A stretch of 64,000 nucleotides of DNA from Streptomyces guryensis (GTDB lineage Bacteria > Actinomycetota > Actinomycetes > Streptomycetales > Streptomycetaceae), in NCBI RefSeq assembly GCF_021261325.1, contig NZ_JAJSBI010000004.1, forward strand, positions 1 through 64,000. The letters run 5' to 3'. Made by a program: the position numbers and the translations under genes. Below the pieces are notes generated by a model, which was given only the letters and a program-made list of their open reading frames with translations, was not told the DNA's origin and did not search any database. This document shows, piece after piece, positions 16,136-23,634 of this stretch (its first letter is position 1; every line of letters begins with the position of its first letter).

Positions 16136-16251
16136 CGTCACCTTCTCTTCCCCGGCGGCTGCCTCTGTGCCCGCCCCTGTGCCCCTTGTGACGCGTGCGG
16201 CCGCGCACGGCTATGCCTGCCGGACGAAGAATTTTTCCGTACGTTGTTCCT

Positions 16252-16755
16252 GTGAGCCGCCCCCTGCTGTTCCTCGACGTCGACGGCCCGCTCAACCCGT
16301 GGGCCGCACAACCGGAACGCCGCCCCGAGGGGTATACGACGATCAGGGTGGCCCTGCACCCGGGCCGGCCCCTGCGGGTCTGGCTGAACCCGTCCCACGG
16401 CCCGGCACTCCTCTCCCTCGACTACGACCTCTGCTGGGCCACGACCTGGATGGACGCCGCCAACCGCTGGATCGCCCCGGTCGTCGGCCTGCCCGAGCTG
16501 CCGTACGTCGACTTCGGCGCGGGCCTCTTCGCCCTGCGCCCGGACGGGGTGCACTGGAAGACGGAGGCGATCGTGGCCTACGCCGAGGGCCGCCCCTTCG
16601 CCTGGGTGGACGACGAACAGAGCCCGGCGGACGAGGAGTACGTGTCCGCCCACCACCCGGGCCCCGCGCTCCTGCACCAGGTCAGCCCACGACTCGGCCT
16701 GCGCGAGGACGACTTCGCGGCACTTGCGGATTTCGCGGCGGAGGCGCGGAGATGA
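16252..16755 (+). CDS. HAD-like hydrolase
   Basis: 167 residues from GTG 16252; no good Shine-Dalgarno is seen, so a leaderless or weakly initiated message is possible. Motif I of the HAD fold is the N-terminal LLFLDVDGPLNP (nucleophile Asp at about residue 8), and a later FAWVDDEQSP provides the acidic motif IV. The fragment WATTWMDAANRWIAPVVGLP is typical of a widespread Streptomyces family of small cytoplasmic HAD proteins. Phosphatase activity is expected; substrate unknown. Confidence 0.8.
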   Translation: MSRPLLFLDVDGPLNPWAAQPERRPEGYTTIRVALHPGRPLRVWLNPSHGPALLSLDYDLCWATTWMDAANRWIAPVVGLPELPYVDFGAGLFALRPDGVHWKTEAIVAYAEGRPFAWVDDEQSPADEEYVSAHHPGPALLHQVSPRLGLREDDFAALADFAAEARR

Positions 16756-16759
16756 CGAA

Positions 16760-16789
16760 GCGCCCTCCCGCCTGTCGGCAGGAGGGCGC
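16760..16789. terminator. Bidirectional terminator between HAD gene and dapD
   Basis: GCGCCCTCC (16760-16768) pairs with GGAGGGCGC (16781-16789); inside, GCC pairs with GGC around TGTC after one mismatch, giving a 12-pair stem. Both flanking genes converge on it. Confidence 0.85.
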
Positions 16790-16806
16790 CCGGGCTGTCG
16801 TACCGC

Positions 16807-17796
16807 TCAGTTGTGGCTGTGCAGGATCTCGTTCAGACCGCCCCAGACCGCGTTGTTCGGGCGGGCCTCGACCGTGCCGGAGACCGAGTTGCGGCGGAAG
16901 AGGATGTTGGAGGCGCCGGAGAGTTCACGGGCCTTGACGATCTGCCCGTCGGGCATGGTCACCCGGGTGCCCGCGGTGACGTACAGACCGGCCTCGACGA
17001 CGCACTCGTCGCCGAGCGCGATACCGACGCCCGCCTCGGCGCCGATCAGGCAGCGCTCGCCGATGGTGATGCGCACGTTGCCGCCGCCCGACAGCGTGCC
17101 CATGGTGGAGGCGCCGCCGCCGATGTCGGAGCCGTCGCCGATCACGACACCCGCGGAGATACGGCCCTCGACCATCGACGTGCCGAGCGTGCCGGCGTTG
17201 AAGTTGACGAAGCCCTCGTGCATGACGGTGGTGCCCTCGGCGAGGTGCGCACCCAGCCGCACCCGGTCGGCGTCGGCGATACGGACGCCCTTGGGGGCGA
17301 CGTAGTCCGTCATGCGCGGGAACTTGTCGACGGAGGTCACCTGCAGGTGCAGGCCCTCGGCGCGGGCGTTGAGCCGTACCTTCTCGATCTGGTCGACGGC
17401 GACCGGGCCGAGCGAGGTCCAGGCGACGTTGGGGAGGAGGCCGAAGATGCCGTCGAGGCTCTGGCCGTGCGGCTGGACGAGCCGGTGCGAGAGCAGGTGC
17501 AGCCGCAGGTAGGCGTCGTGCGTGTCGACCGGCTTCTCGTCGAGCGAGGAGATGACCGTGCGCACCGCGACGACCTCGACGCCCCGCCGGGCGTCCGGAC
17601 CGATCGCCTTCGCGGCGCCCTCACCGAGCAGCTCCACGGCCTTCTCGGCGGACAGCCGCTCGGTCCCGGCCGGCCCGGCCTCCTCGCTCAGCGCGGGCGC
17701 GGGGAACCAGGTGTCGAGAACAGTGCCATCAGCGGCAATCGTGGCGAGCCCGGCGCCCACGGCGCCGGTGGTACGAGGAGCAGTCGTGTCGGTCAT
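16807..17796 (-). CDS. dapD: Tetrahydrodipicolinate N-succinyltransferase
   Basis: 329 residues, the length of the actinobacterial DapD group. It transfers succinyl from succinyl-CoA to tetrahydrodipicolinate in the succinylase branch of lysine/DAP synthesis. The C-terminal half is a left-handed beta helix built from hexapeptide repeats ([52 protein letters not shown]). The [17 protein letters not shown] segment holds the trimer active site region. It is monocistronic and separated from dapA by unrelated genes. Confidence 0.95.
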   Translation of the reverse strand: MTDTTAPRTTGAVGAGLATIAADGTVLDTWFPAPALSEEAGPAGTERLSAEKAVELLGEGAAKAIGPDARRGVEVVAVRTVISSLDEKPVDTHDAYLRLHLLSHRLVQPHGQSLDGIFGLLPNVAWTSLGPVAVDQIEKVRLNARAEGLHLQVTSVDKFPRMTDYVAPKGVRIADADRVRLGAHLAEGTTVMHEGFVNFNAGTLGTSMVEGRISAGVVIGDGSDIGGGASTMGTLSGGGNVRITIGERCLIGAEAGVGIALGDECVVEAGLYVTAGTRVTMPDGQIVKARELSGASNILFRRNSVSGTVEARPNNAVWGGLNEILHSHN

Positions 17797-17885
17797 GAGG
17801 GCAACCTAACCGCCCAGCCCCCACCCAGGCCAACCGATGGTCCCCCCGTCTCAGGTAACGGGCGGGTGCCCCCCACCAGCCCACC

Positions 17886-17957
17886 CAGCCCGTCCGGCGT
17901 GCGAGGACGAGGCCGTTCAGGCCGGAGGGGGGTCTGAGGGCGCAGCCCCAGCGGGCA
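17886..17957 (+). repeat. Dispersed G-rich Streptomyces intergenic repeat, copy 1
   Basis: About 70 bases containing GCCCGTCCGGCGTGCGAGGA, then GGCCGTTCAGGCCG and a C/G run ending in CCCAGCGGG. Nearly identical to copy 2 that starts 93 bases later, and related to copies near 43.1 kb. Confidence 0.85.
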
Positions 17958-17978
17958 CCCCTCTCAACCAACGGGAAT

Positions 17979-18051
17979 CAGCCCGTCCGGCGTGCGAGGA
18001 CGAGGCCGTTCAGGCCGATGGGGGGCCTGGGGGCGCAGCCCCCAGCGGGGC
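17979..18051 (+). repeat. Dispersed G-rich Streptomyces intergenic repeat, copy 2
   Basis: Same element as copy 1 in direct orientation. Its GGGGGC-rich end contains a hairpin (GGGGGCGCAGCCCCC). The stop codon and last codons of the MFS gene lie inside it, so the element has been captured into the reading frame. Confidence 0.85.
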
Positions 18052-19302
18052 CGAAGGGGCAGCGCCCCTGGAACGGGACGGGTAGGGGCGGCGGGGGCGA
18101 GAGCCCGCAGCGGCCGCAGGCAAGCGGTCAGCAGCCCGCCCCCCGGCCACCAGCACCGCACCCCCGGCCACCACCCCCAACAAGGCGCACACCGGCCACA
18201 GCACCCCCGGCGCCACCGCGTACAGCACCCCACCCAGCGGCGCGGCCAGCACCACCCCGCTGATCGACACCCCGGCATACAACGACTGAAACCGCCCCAG
18301 CACATGCTCCGGCGCCTGATCGGCGACATAAGCCGTAGCGGTCGTCTTGTACAACACCTCCCCCAAGGTCAGCAGCCCCATCATCACCACCGCGGCCCCG
18401 ACCCCGGCACCGACCAACAGCACCCCGTACCCCCCACCGACCAACAACAGCCCGCACCCCACGATCCGCAACGGCGACCGCCGCCGCAGCACCACCGCCA
18501 CCGGCAGTTCCAGGCACAGCAGCACACCCCCGTTGATCGCGAGGAGCGCCCCGTACACCCGCGCATCCATCCCGTGGCCGGCGAGAAAGACGGGGAACGT
18601 GGAGTACTGCTGCCGGTAGACGACATCGACGACCAGGATCGCCGGCAGCAGCACCAGCACCCCGGGCCGAGCCCGAAGTGCCGACCAGACCCCGCCCCGG
18701 CCCGCGTGCCCCGCGCTCCCCGCCCGCCCCCGACCGGCGGCCCCCCGCGCCGGCACCACCCGGGCCGTCCAGCCCGCCAGCCCCAGACTCCCGAGCCCCT
18801 CCGCGACGTACAGCCAGTCGTACGAGAAACGCGTGGCGACCAGCGCTCCGAGTACGGGCCCCAGCGTGAACCCCCCGTTCGCCGCGGCCCGGACCACGGC
18901 GAACGCCTGCCGCCGCGCCCCCTCGGGCACGATGACCGCGACGAGCGCGGAGTTGGCCGCGCGCTGCACCCCGGCCGCGTACTGGGACAGCGGCAGCGCG
19001 GCGAACAGCAGCGAGGTCGGCAGCAGCGGTACGGCGGCCAGGACGAGCCCTGACACCGCGGCGCCCGCGAGCAGGACGCGCCGGTGCCCGAAACGGTCGC
19101 CGTACCAGCCGCCGGTGAAGTTCCCGGCGACCAGCCCGGCCCCCGCGACACCGCTGAGCAGGCCCGCGTGCCCCGTGCCGAGCCCCCGCGGCCCGGTCAG
19201 ATACAGGAACGTGTAGGCGAAGCTCACGCTGACGACCATGTTCACGAAGGTCCCGCAGGCCAGCAGCCAGACCGTCCGCGGCACTTCTCGCAGACCTCGC
19301 AC
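18010..19302 (-). CDS. MFS transporter (drug exporter-like)
   Basis: 430 residues with about 12 membrane helices. The inter-helix motif GGWYGDRFGHRRVLL at about residues 64-78 is MFS motif A. The start is GTG 19302. The last 35 or so residues are Ala/Pro/Arg-rich and come from a dispersed intergenic repeat, so the original stop has probably been lost and the protein extended. It is divergent from an HxlR-peroxiredoxin fusion with a palindrome between them, so that regulator may control it. Substrate unknown. Confidence 0.85.
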   Translation of the reverse strand: MRGLREVPRTVWLLACGTFVNMVVSVSFAYTFLYLTGPRGLGTGHAGLLSGVAGAGLVAGNFTGGWYGDRFGHRRVLLAGAAVSGLVLAAVPLLPTSLLFAALPLSQYAAGVQRAANSALVAVIVPEGARRQAFAVVRAAANGGFTLGPVLGALVATRFSYDWLYVAEGLGSLGLAGWTARVVPARGAAGRGRAGSAGHAGRGGVWSALRARPGVLVLLPAILVVDVVYRQQYSTFPVFLAGHGMDARVYGALLAINGGVLLCLELPVAVVLRRRSPLRIVGCGLLLVGGGYGVLLVGAGVGAAVVMMGLLTLGEVLYKTTATAYVADQAPEHVLGRFQSLYAGVSISGVVLAAPLGGVLYAVAPGVLWPVCALLGVVAGGAVLVAGGRAADRLPAAAAGSRPRRPYPSRSRGAAPSAPLGAAPPGPPSA

Positions 19303-19316
19303 GTTCCCCCCAGGTG

Positions 19317-19333
19317 AGTTCCCTTTAGGAACT
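19317..19333. promoter_or_regulatory. Palindromic operator between MFS gene and HxlR-type regulator
   Basis: AGTTCC-CTTTA-GGAACT is a perfect 6-5-6 inverted repeat, 14 bases upstream of the MFS start and 61 bases before the regulator. HxlR-type proteins bind short palindromes near their own divergent promoters, so this is the likely site. Confidence 0.65.
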
Positions 19334-19394
19334 TACTATGGGGGCATGACAGCCTCAGGTCAACGACGACCTGTGCACGAAGGGACGGGAAGCC

Positions 19395-20282
19395 ATGGCC
19401 CGCAGGACGAGCCTGGAGGACGCCACCTGCGCCATCGCACAGGCCCTGGACGTGGTCGGCGACTGGTGGACACTGCTGATCGTCCGCGACACGGCCCGCG
19501 GGGTGCACCGCTTCGACGCGCTGCAGGCCGAACTCGGCGTATCCCGAAAGGTGTTGACCGAGCGGTTGCGCCTTCTCGTCGAAGCGGACGTGCTCTCCCG
19601 GGTGCCGTACCAGGAGCGCCCCGTCCGCCACGAGTACCGCCTCACCCCGCGCGGCCGGGCCCTGCTCCCCGTCCTGATCGCCCTCCAGGACTGGGGGGAC
19701 GCCTGGGTCCTGGGCGACGGGAGCACGACGGCCACGACGACGGAGGCCTCCGCGGAGGCCCAGCGCGTGCACGAACTGGTCGGCGACCGGATCCCGGAGC
19801 TCCGGCTCCCGGGCCACACGGGCGGCTTGCTGGACCCGGTCGCCGCCGACAGCCCGTACACCGTCCTGTACTGCTTCCCCGGCGCCTACGCCCGCGCCGA
19901 CGCCTACCCGCCGGGCTGGACGGACATCCCCGGCACACCCGGCTGCACCCTGGAGTCCTGCACCTACCGCGACCGGCTGGCCGAGTTCACGGCCGCGGGG
20001 GCGGCCGTGCACGGCGTCTCCACCCAACGCCCGGACGAGCAGCGGGCGTTCGCGGAGAAGGAGGGGCTGCGGTTCCCGTTGCTGTCGGACGCCGGACTGT
20101 CGCTCATCGCCGCACTGCGGCTGCCGACGTTCCGCGCGGCGGGGGCCAGCCGGCTGAAGCGGCTCACGCTGGTCGTCGACCGGCAGCGGGTCGTAAGGGA
20201 GGTGCACTATCCGGTGACGGACATCGCCGGAAGCGTGGCGGCCGCCTTGGCCACGGTCCGGCGTCTCGGCTCGGCGGACTGA
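19395..20282 (+). CDS. HxlR-type regulator fused to a PrxQ-like peroxiredoxin
   Basis: 295 residues. Residues about 8-110 are an HxlR winged helix with the conserved early Cys (EDATCAIAQALDVVGDWWTL) and the typical FDALQAELGVSRKVLTERL recognition segment. Residues about 125-290 form a thioredoxin-fold peroxiredoxin with the PrxQ/BCP active site PGCTLESCTYRD: Cys184 expected to be peroxidatic and Cys189 resolving. One chain thus holds a DNA-binding domain and a thiol peroxidase domain, suggesting peroxide sensing by its own catalytic site. The neighbouring divergent MFS exporter is the likely target. Both domains appear intact. Confidence 0.85.
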   Translation: MARRTSLEDATCAIAQALDVVGDWWTLLIVRDTARGVHRFDALQAELGVSRKVLTERLRLLVEADVLSRVPYQERPVRHEYRLTPRGRALLPVLIALQDWGDAWVLGDGSTTATTTEASAEAQRVHELVGDRIPELRLPGHTGGLLDPVAADSPYTVLYCFPGAYARADAYPPGWTDIPGTPGCTLESCTYRDRLAEFTAAGAAVHGVSTQRPDEQRAFAEKEGLRFPLLSDAGLSLIAALRLPTFRAAGASRLKRLTLVVDRQRVVREVHYPVTDIAGSVAAALATVRRLGSAD

Positions 20283-20323
20283 CCCCGCGCCCCGCGCTCC
20301 CCGTGGGGCAGGCGACCCCGACC

Positions 20324-20650
20324 TCATCCACCAGCGGCAGGACGTCCCGGCCACCGACCGACGGCGCGGCGAGCGAGACCGTTCCCGTAGTGGGCAATGG
20401 CGTCGTCCGCCCCGACGAACCAGTCGAGCCGAGCCGCGGTCGGCGGCTGACGCGGCGGCGGACTCGCGGCCTCCGCGGGCGTGCCCACGGCCCATCCGAC
20501 CGCACCCAGCACGGGGCGCGCGACCATCCCGCTGCCGGTGCCCCAGGCACAGGACTCGACCCAAACCGCGGCGACCCGATCGGGCCCGGTGCGGGACTGC
20601 CAGGAGTGCTGCGCACGAAGCCGGACGGCGCTCTGCGGCACCCCGAGCAC
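20324..20650 (-). CDS. Possible hypothetical gene or 5'-truncated fragment
   Basis: The 544 bases between the HxlR fusion and the TetR gene hold one frame that looks coding: 108 residues from GTG 20650, third positions mostly G or C, with plausible protein text (VAAVWVESCAWGTGSGMVAR, RLDWFVGADDAIAHYG). A stop lies just upstream of the GTG and no clear ribosome site is seen, so it may be the tail of a longer gene broken by a frameshift. I do not recognise the family. The remaining bases (20651-20826) show nothing I can name. Confidence 0.35.
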   Translation of the reverse strand: MLGVPQSAVRLRAQHSWQSRTGPDRVAAVWVESCAWGTGSGMVARPVLGAVGWAVGTPAEAASPPPRQPPTAARLDWFVGADDAIAHYGNGLARRAVGRWPGRPAAGG

Positions 20651-20826
20651 GGGCAGCCGTCAGCCGCGACCGCCGGGACTCCGGGCCGCATAGCGGTCGA
20701 TGCCAGGCGCACACCGGCGGTGGAGCGGAGCGGACAGCTCCGGCCCCTCCAGCGACTGAGCGACGGCTCTCCGTCGCCCTCCGTCCGCGACCTGGACGGC
20801 AGTGGGCGAAGCCAGTCGGCCCCGGC

Positions 20827-21375
20827 TCATGAACCGGGTCGGGGAAGCATCCGTGCCAGCACCCCGCGCGCGTACTCCTCGTCGTAGGGCACCCCCGTCA
20901 GCAGCACCTGCAGGCAGATGCCATCCATCAGCGCGACCAGAGCCCGTGCCGTCACCGGGTCGGTGTGCCGGGCGATCTGTTCGGCGACGCCCTCGGCCCA
21001 TTCTGCGGCGACCGGGCGCAGGGCGGGGCGGCGCAGGGCGGCGAGGTAGAGCTCGTACTCCAGCTCCACGCCGGTGCGGTCGCCCGCGAGCCAATCGCCC
21101 AGGCAGCCGGCGAGTTCGGCCGCCAGGTCGGGCCGCGGGTCCTCCAGGCCGCCGCGCGAGGCGACCACCTCGGCGAAGCCCTCGCTCGCCTGCCGCAACG
21201 CGGCGACCATCAGCTCGTCGAGGGTCTTGAAGTGGTACGTCGTCGAGCCGAGCGGCACGTCGGCCTCGGCGGCGGCCGAGCGGTGGCTCAGCCCTGTCAG
21301 GCCCTTCTCGCCCACCACCCGGATCGCCGCGTCGATGATCCGCTGCCGCCGGTCGGGGTCGTAGCGCCGGGGCAT
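20827..21375 (-). CDS. TetR-family repressor of the SMR exporter
   Basis: 182 residues. N-terminal helix-turn-helix at about residues 10-55 (RRQRIIDAAIRVVGEKGLTG, then ADVPLGSTTYHFKTLDEL), followed by an all-helical ligand domain. Its ATG shares one base with the TGA of the SMR gene (TGATG), so the two are coupled. Two matching 18-bp palindromes at the SMR start are its likely operators, giving a self-limiting exporter-repressor operon. Confidence 0.9.
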   Translation of the reverse strand: MPRRYDPDRRQRIIDAAIRVVGEKGLTGLSHRSAAAEADVPLGSTTYHFKTLDELMVAALRQASEGFAEVVASRGGLEDPRPDLAAELAGCLGDWLAGDRTGVELEYELYLAALRRPALRPVAAEWAEGVAEQIARHTDPVTARALVALMDGICLQVLLTGVPYDEEYARGVLARMLPRPGS

Positions 21376-21695
21376 CAGTGCGCGCCTCCCAGGTTGAGCA
21401 CCACGACCCCGACGATGATCAGCCCGATCCCCACGGCCTTCGGGACGGTCATCCCCTCACCGAGGTAGAGGATGCCGATCGCCACGATGGCCGCGGTGCC
21501 GAGGCCGGCCCAGATCGCGTAGGCCGTGCCGACCGACATGCTCTTCAGGGTCTGGGCGAGCAGCCAGAAGGAGACGCCGTATCCGGCGAGTGTCAGCACG
21601 GACGGCCACAGCCGGCTGAAGCCGTGGCTGAACTTCATGGCGGTGGTACCGCCCACCTCTGCGGCGATGGCCGCGAGGAGCATCAGGAATGCCAT
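21375..21695 (-). CDS. Small multidrug resistance (SMR) exporter
   Basis: 106 residues from the ATG at 21695, four membrane helices. The conserved membrane-embedded Glu of SMR proteins is in the first helix (AAIAAEVGGTTAMKFSHGF), and the third helix has the typical AYAIWAGLGTAAIVAIGI motif. Members are proton-coupled exporters of quaternary ammonium or guanidinium compounds. No Shine-Dalgarno precedes the ATG. TACGCT, a -10-like hexamer, lies just upstream, so the message is probably leaderless. An operator directly abuts the start codon. Confidence 0.9.
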   Translation of the reverse strand: MAFLMLLAAIAAEVGGTTAMKFSHGFSRLWPSVLTLAGYGVSFWLLAQTLKSMSVGTAYAIWAGLGTAAIVAIGILYLGEGMTVPKAVGIGLIIVGVVVLNLGGAH

Positions 21696-21712
21696 GTGTA
21701 CGAGCGTACACA
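21695..21712. promoter_or_regulatory. Operator 1 for the SMR/TetR operon
   Basis: TGTGTACG-AG-CGTACACA is a perfect 8-2-8 palindrome whose first base is the complement of the A of the SMR start codon. It overlaps the predicted -10 region. Confidence 0.8.
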
Positions 21713-21716
21713 ATGA

Positions 21717-21734
21717 TGCGTACGGCTGTACACA
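21717..21734. promoter_or_regulatory. Operator 2 for the SMR/TetR operon
   Basis: TGCGTACG-GC-TGTACACA is a slightly imperfect copy of operator 1, displaced by exactly 22 bases, about two helical turns. The two sites are therefore on the same face of the DNA, which favours cooperative binding of two repressor dimers. Confidence 0.75.
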
Positions 21735-21919
21735 ACGGCACGCCGACGCCGAAGGATGCGGTGTCCGGCATTCCGCATGAGGAGGTTCACCATTCATGGA
21801 AATCGCTCACTGAAACGACTCCCCGTGATCCCTCCGCTCCACTAAGGTTTCACCGCTCACTCACCCCACCCTCACCTCACCCCCGGCCGCCGCCTCGGGC
21901 GCCGCTGGAGGAACAGCGC

Positions 21920-22759
21920 ATGCCAGAAACCACCCCCGAGCCACCCCGGAACCAGCCATGGGAGAACGGCTGGGTCCCCGACACGTCCCGGGCTCCCGGG
22001 ACCCGAAGACTCTGGCTGGCCGGCGCGCTGGCCCTGGCGACGATCGTCGCCTGTGCGATGGCGATAGCCGTGATGGACAAGGACTCTGACCGTCCCTCAC
22101 GGGCCTCCGGGGCCCCCTCGCCCTCGGGCGCGGAGACCTTCCCCGGTCTGATCTCCTTTGCCACCCCGTCCCGGAACGGCGTCACGGCACCCGCGGGAAA
22201 GACCGGAGAGAGCGGCCTGTCGTCCGCGCGGACCAGCGCCTCTCCAGCACCCGGCCCGCACGACTCCGCGGCCGGCGGGACCGAGCCGTCCCAGTCGCCC
22301 ACGTCCCATGCGAGTTCGCCGAGCCACTCGAAACCGTCTGCCACCTACGTGTCCATGCAGTCGGTGAACTACCCCGGCCGCTACTGGCACGTCAGCGGCG
22401 ACTACGTGAAGCTCGACCCGGTCACCTCGGCCGCTGCACGGCAGGACGCCACCTTCACGGTGGTCAAGGGCCTGGCGGACTCGTCCTGCTACTCCTTCGC
22501 CACGTCCGACGGCACCTACCTCCGCCACCGCAACTTCCTCCTGCGCTCCGAACGCAACGACGGTTCCTCCCTGTTCAAACAGGACGCGACCTTCTGCCCG
22601 CGGGCGTCCGCGTACTCGGGTGCGGTGATGCTGGAGTCGGTGAACTACCCGGGCCGCTTCCTGCGGCATCAGAACTTCCAGCTGAAGCTGGATCCGTTCC
22701 AGAACAGCTCGCTGTATCTGGCGGATTCGGCGTTCCGGTTCGTGGCCGGACTGGCCTGA
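21920..22759 (+). CDS. Membrane-anchored AbfB-domain protein
   Basis: 279 residues from ATG 21920 (GGAGGAAC upstream). A short cytoplasmic tail, one membrane helix at about residues 32-52 (LALATIVACAMAIAV) and a Ser/Pro/Ala-rich linker (about 55-140) lead to a C-terminal AbfB/CBM42-type beta-trefoil. The linker suggests exposure outside the membrane. The trefoil repeats read SVNYPGRYWHV, TYLRHRNFLL and SVNYPGRFLRHQNF with DATF motifs. There is no catalytic domain, so it may tether the cell to arabinan-type polymers. It is the third AbfB-domain gene in the window. No obvious co-transcribed partner. Confidence 0.82.
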   Translation: MPETTPEPPRNQPWENGWVPDTSRAPGTRRLWLAGALALATIVACAMAIAVMDKDSDRPSRASGAPSPSGAETFPGLISFATPSRNGVTAPAGKTGESGLSSARTSASPAPGPHDSAAGGTEPSQSPTSHASSPSHSKPSATYVSMQSVNYPGRYWHVSGDYVKLDPVTSAAARQDATFTVVKGLADSSCYSFATSDGTYLRHRNFLLRSERNDGSSLFKQDATFCPRASAYSGAVMLESVNYPGRFLRHQNFQLKLDPFQNSSLYLADSAFRFVAGLA

Positions 22760-22771
22760 GGACACGACAAA

Positions 22772-22794
22772 GGCGACGCCCTCAGGGCGTCGCC
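22772..22794. terminator. Terminator between AbfB protein gene and the suf operon
   Basis: GGCGACGCCCT (22772-22782) pairs exactly with AGGGCGTCGCC (22784-22794). In reality a loop of three to five bases would form. Both flanking genes end here. Confidence 0.85.
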
Positions 22795-22819
22795 GTCGTC
22801 TTCAACCGGTGGGTGGAGC

Positions 22820-23152
22820 TCAGACGTTGAACCCGAGCGCCCGCAGCTGCTCCCGCCCGTCGTCCGTGATCTTGTCGGGGCCCCACGGCGGCATCCAGAC
22901 CCAGTTGATGCGCAGCTCGCTGACGAGGCCGTCCGTGGCGGACTTGGCCTGGTCCTCGATGACGTCCGTCAGCGGACAGGCCGCCGAGGTCAGGGTCATG
23001 TCGAGGGTCGCGATGTTCGCGTCGTCGATGTGGATGCCGTAGATCAGGCCGAGGTTGACGACGTCGATGCCCAACTCGGGGTCGACGACGTCGTACAGCG
23101 CCTCACGGACCTCTTCCTCCGAGGCCGGTTTCATCTCAACGGTCTCGCTCAT
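22820..23152 (-). CDS. sufT: SufT-type (DUF59/MIP18) Fe-S assembly factor
   Basis: 110 residues from ATG 23152. DUF59 domain with the conserved DPELGIDVVNLGLIYGI (from about residue 24) and the TSAACPLTD motif holding Cys59. Such proteins help maturation of Fe-S enzymes. The start overlaps the stop of sufU by 4 bases, and it is the last gene of the suf operon before a strong terminator. Confidence 0.9.
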   Translation of the reverse strand: MSETVEMKPASEEEVREALYDVVDPELGIDVVNLGLIYGIHIDDANIATLDMTLTSAACPLTDVIEDQAKSATDGLVSELRINWVWMPPWGPDKITDDGREQLRALGFNV

Positions 23153-23616
23153 GCCGTCTTCCTTTCGGCGTCGGCTCCGCCCAGGGCCTGGGCCGTCGCG
23201 TCCTTCCACGCCATCCAGCTGAGGAGGGCGCACTTGACCCGGGCCGGGTACTTGGAGACACCGGCGAACGCGACCGCGTCCTCCAGCACCTCCTCCATCG
23301 CGTCGTCCGGCTCGATCCGGCCCTTGGACTGCATCAGCTCCAGGAAGGTCTCCTGGATCTTCTGGGCGTCCGCCAGGTCCTTGCCGACCAGCAGTTCGTT
23401 CAGGACGGAGGCCGAGGCCTGGCTGATCGAGCAGCCCTGGCCCTCGTAACTGACGTCCTCGATCTTCGTGCCGTCGTACTTCACGCGCAGGGTGATCTCG
23501 TCGCCGCACGTCGGGTTCACGTGGTGCACCTCGGCGTCGCCATCCCGAAGACCACGCCCGTGCGGGTTCTTGTAGTGGTCCAGGATGACTTCCTGGTACA
23601 TCGAGTCCAGCTTCAC
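23149..23616 (-). CDS. sufU: SufU sulfur-relay/Fe-S scaffold protein
   Basis: 155 residues from GTG 23616. The three conserved cysteines and Asp of SufU are present: Cys37 and Asp39 in NPTCGDE, Cys62 in GQGCSIS and Cys129 in VKCALL. SufU accepts persulfide sulfur from SufS; in Gram-positive bacteria it works through a zinc site at these residues. It begins 18 bases after the sufS stop and is coupled to sufT. Confidence 0.93.
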   Translation of the reverse strand: MKLDSMYQEVILDHYKNPHGRGLRDGDAEVHHVNPTCGDEITLRVKYDGTKIEDVSYEGQGCSISQASASVLNELLVGKDLADAQKIQETFLELMQSKGRIEPDDAMEEVLEDAVAFAGVSKYPARVKCALLSWMAWKDATAQALGGADAERKTA

Positions 23617-23634
23617 TGTCTCAGCTCACGTCCC

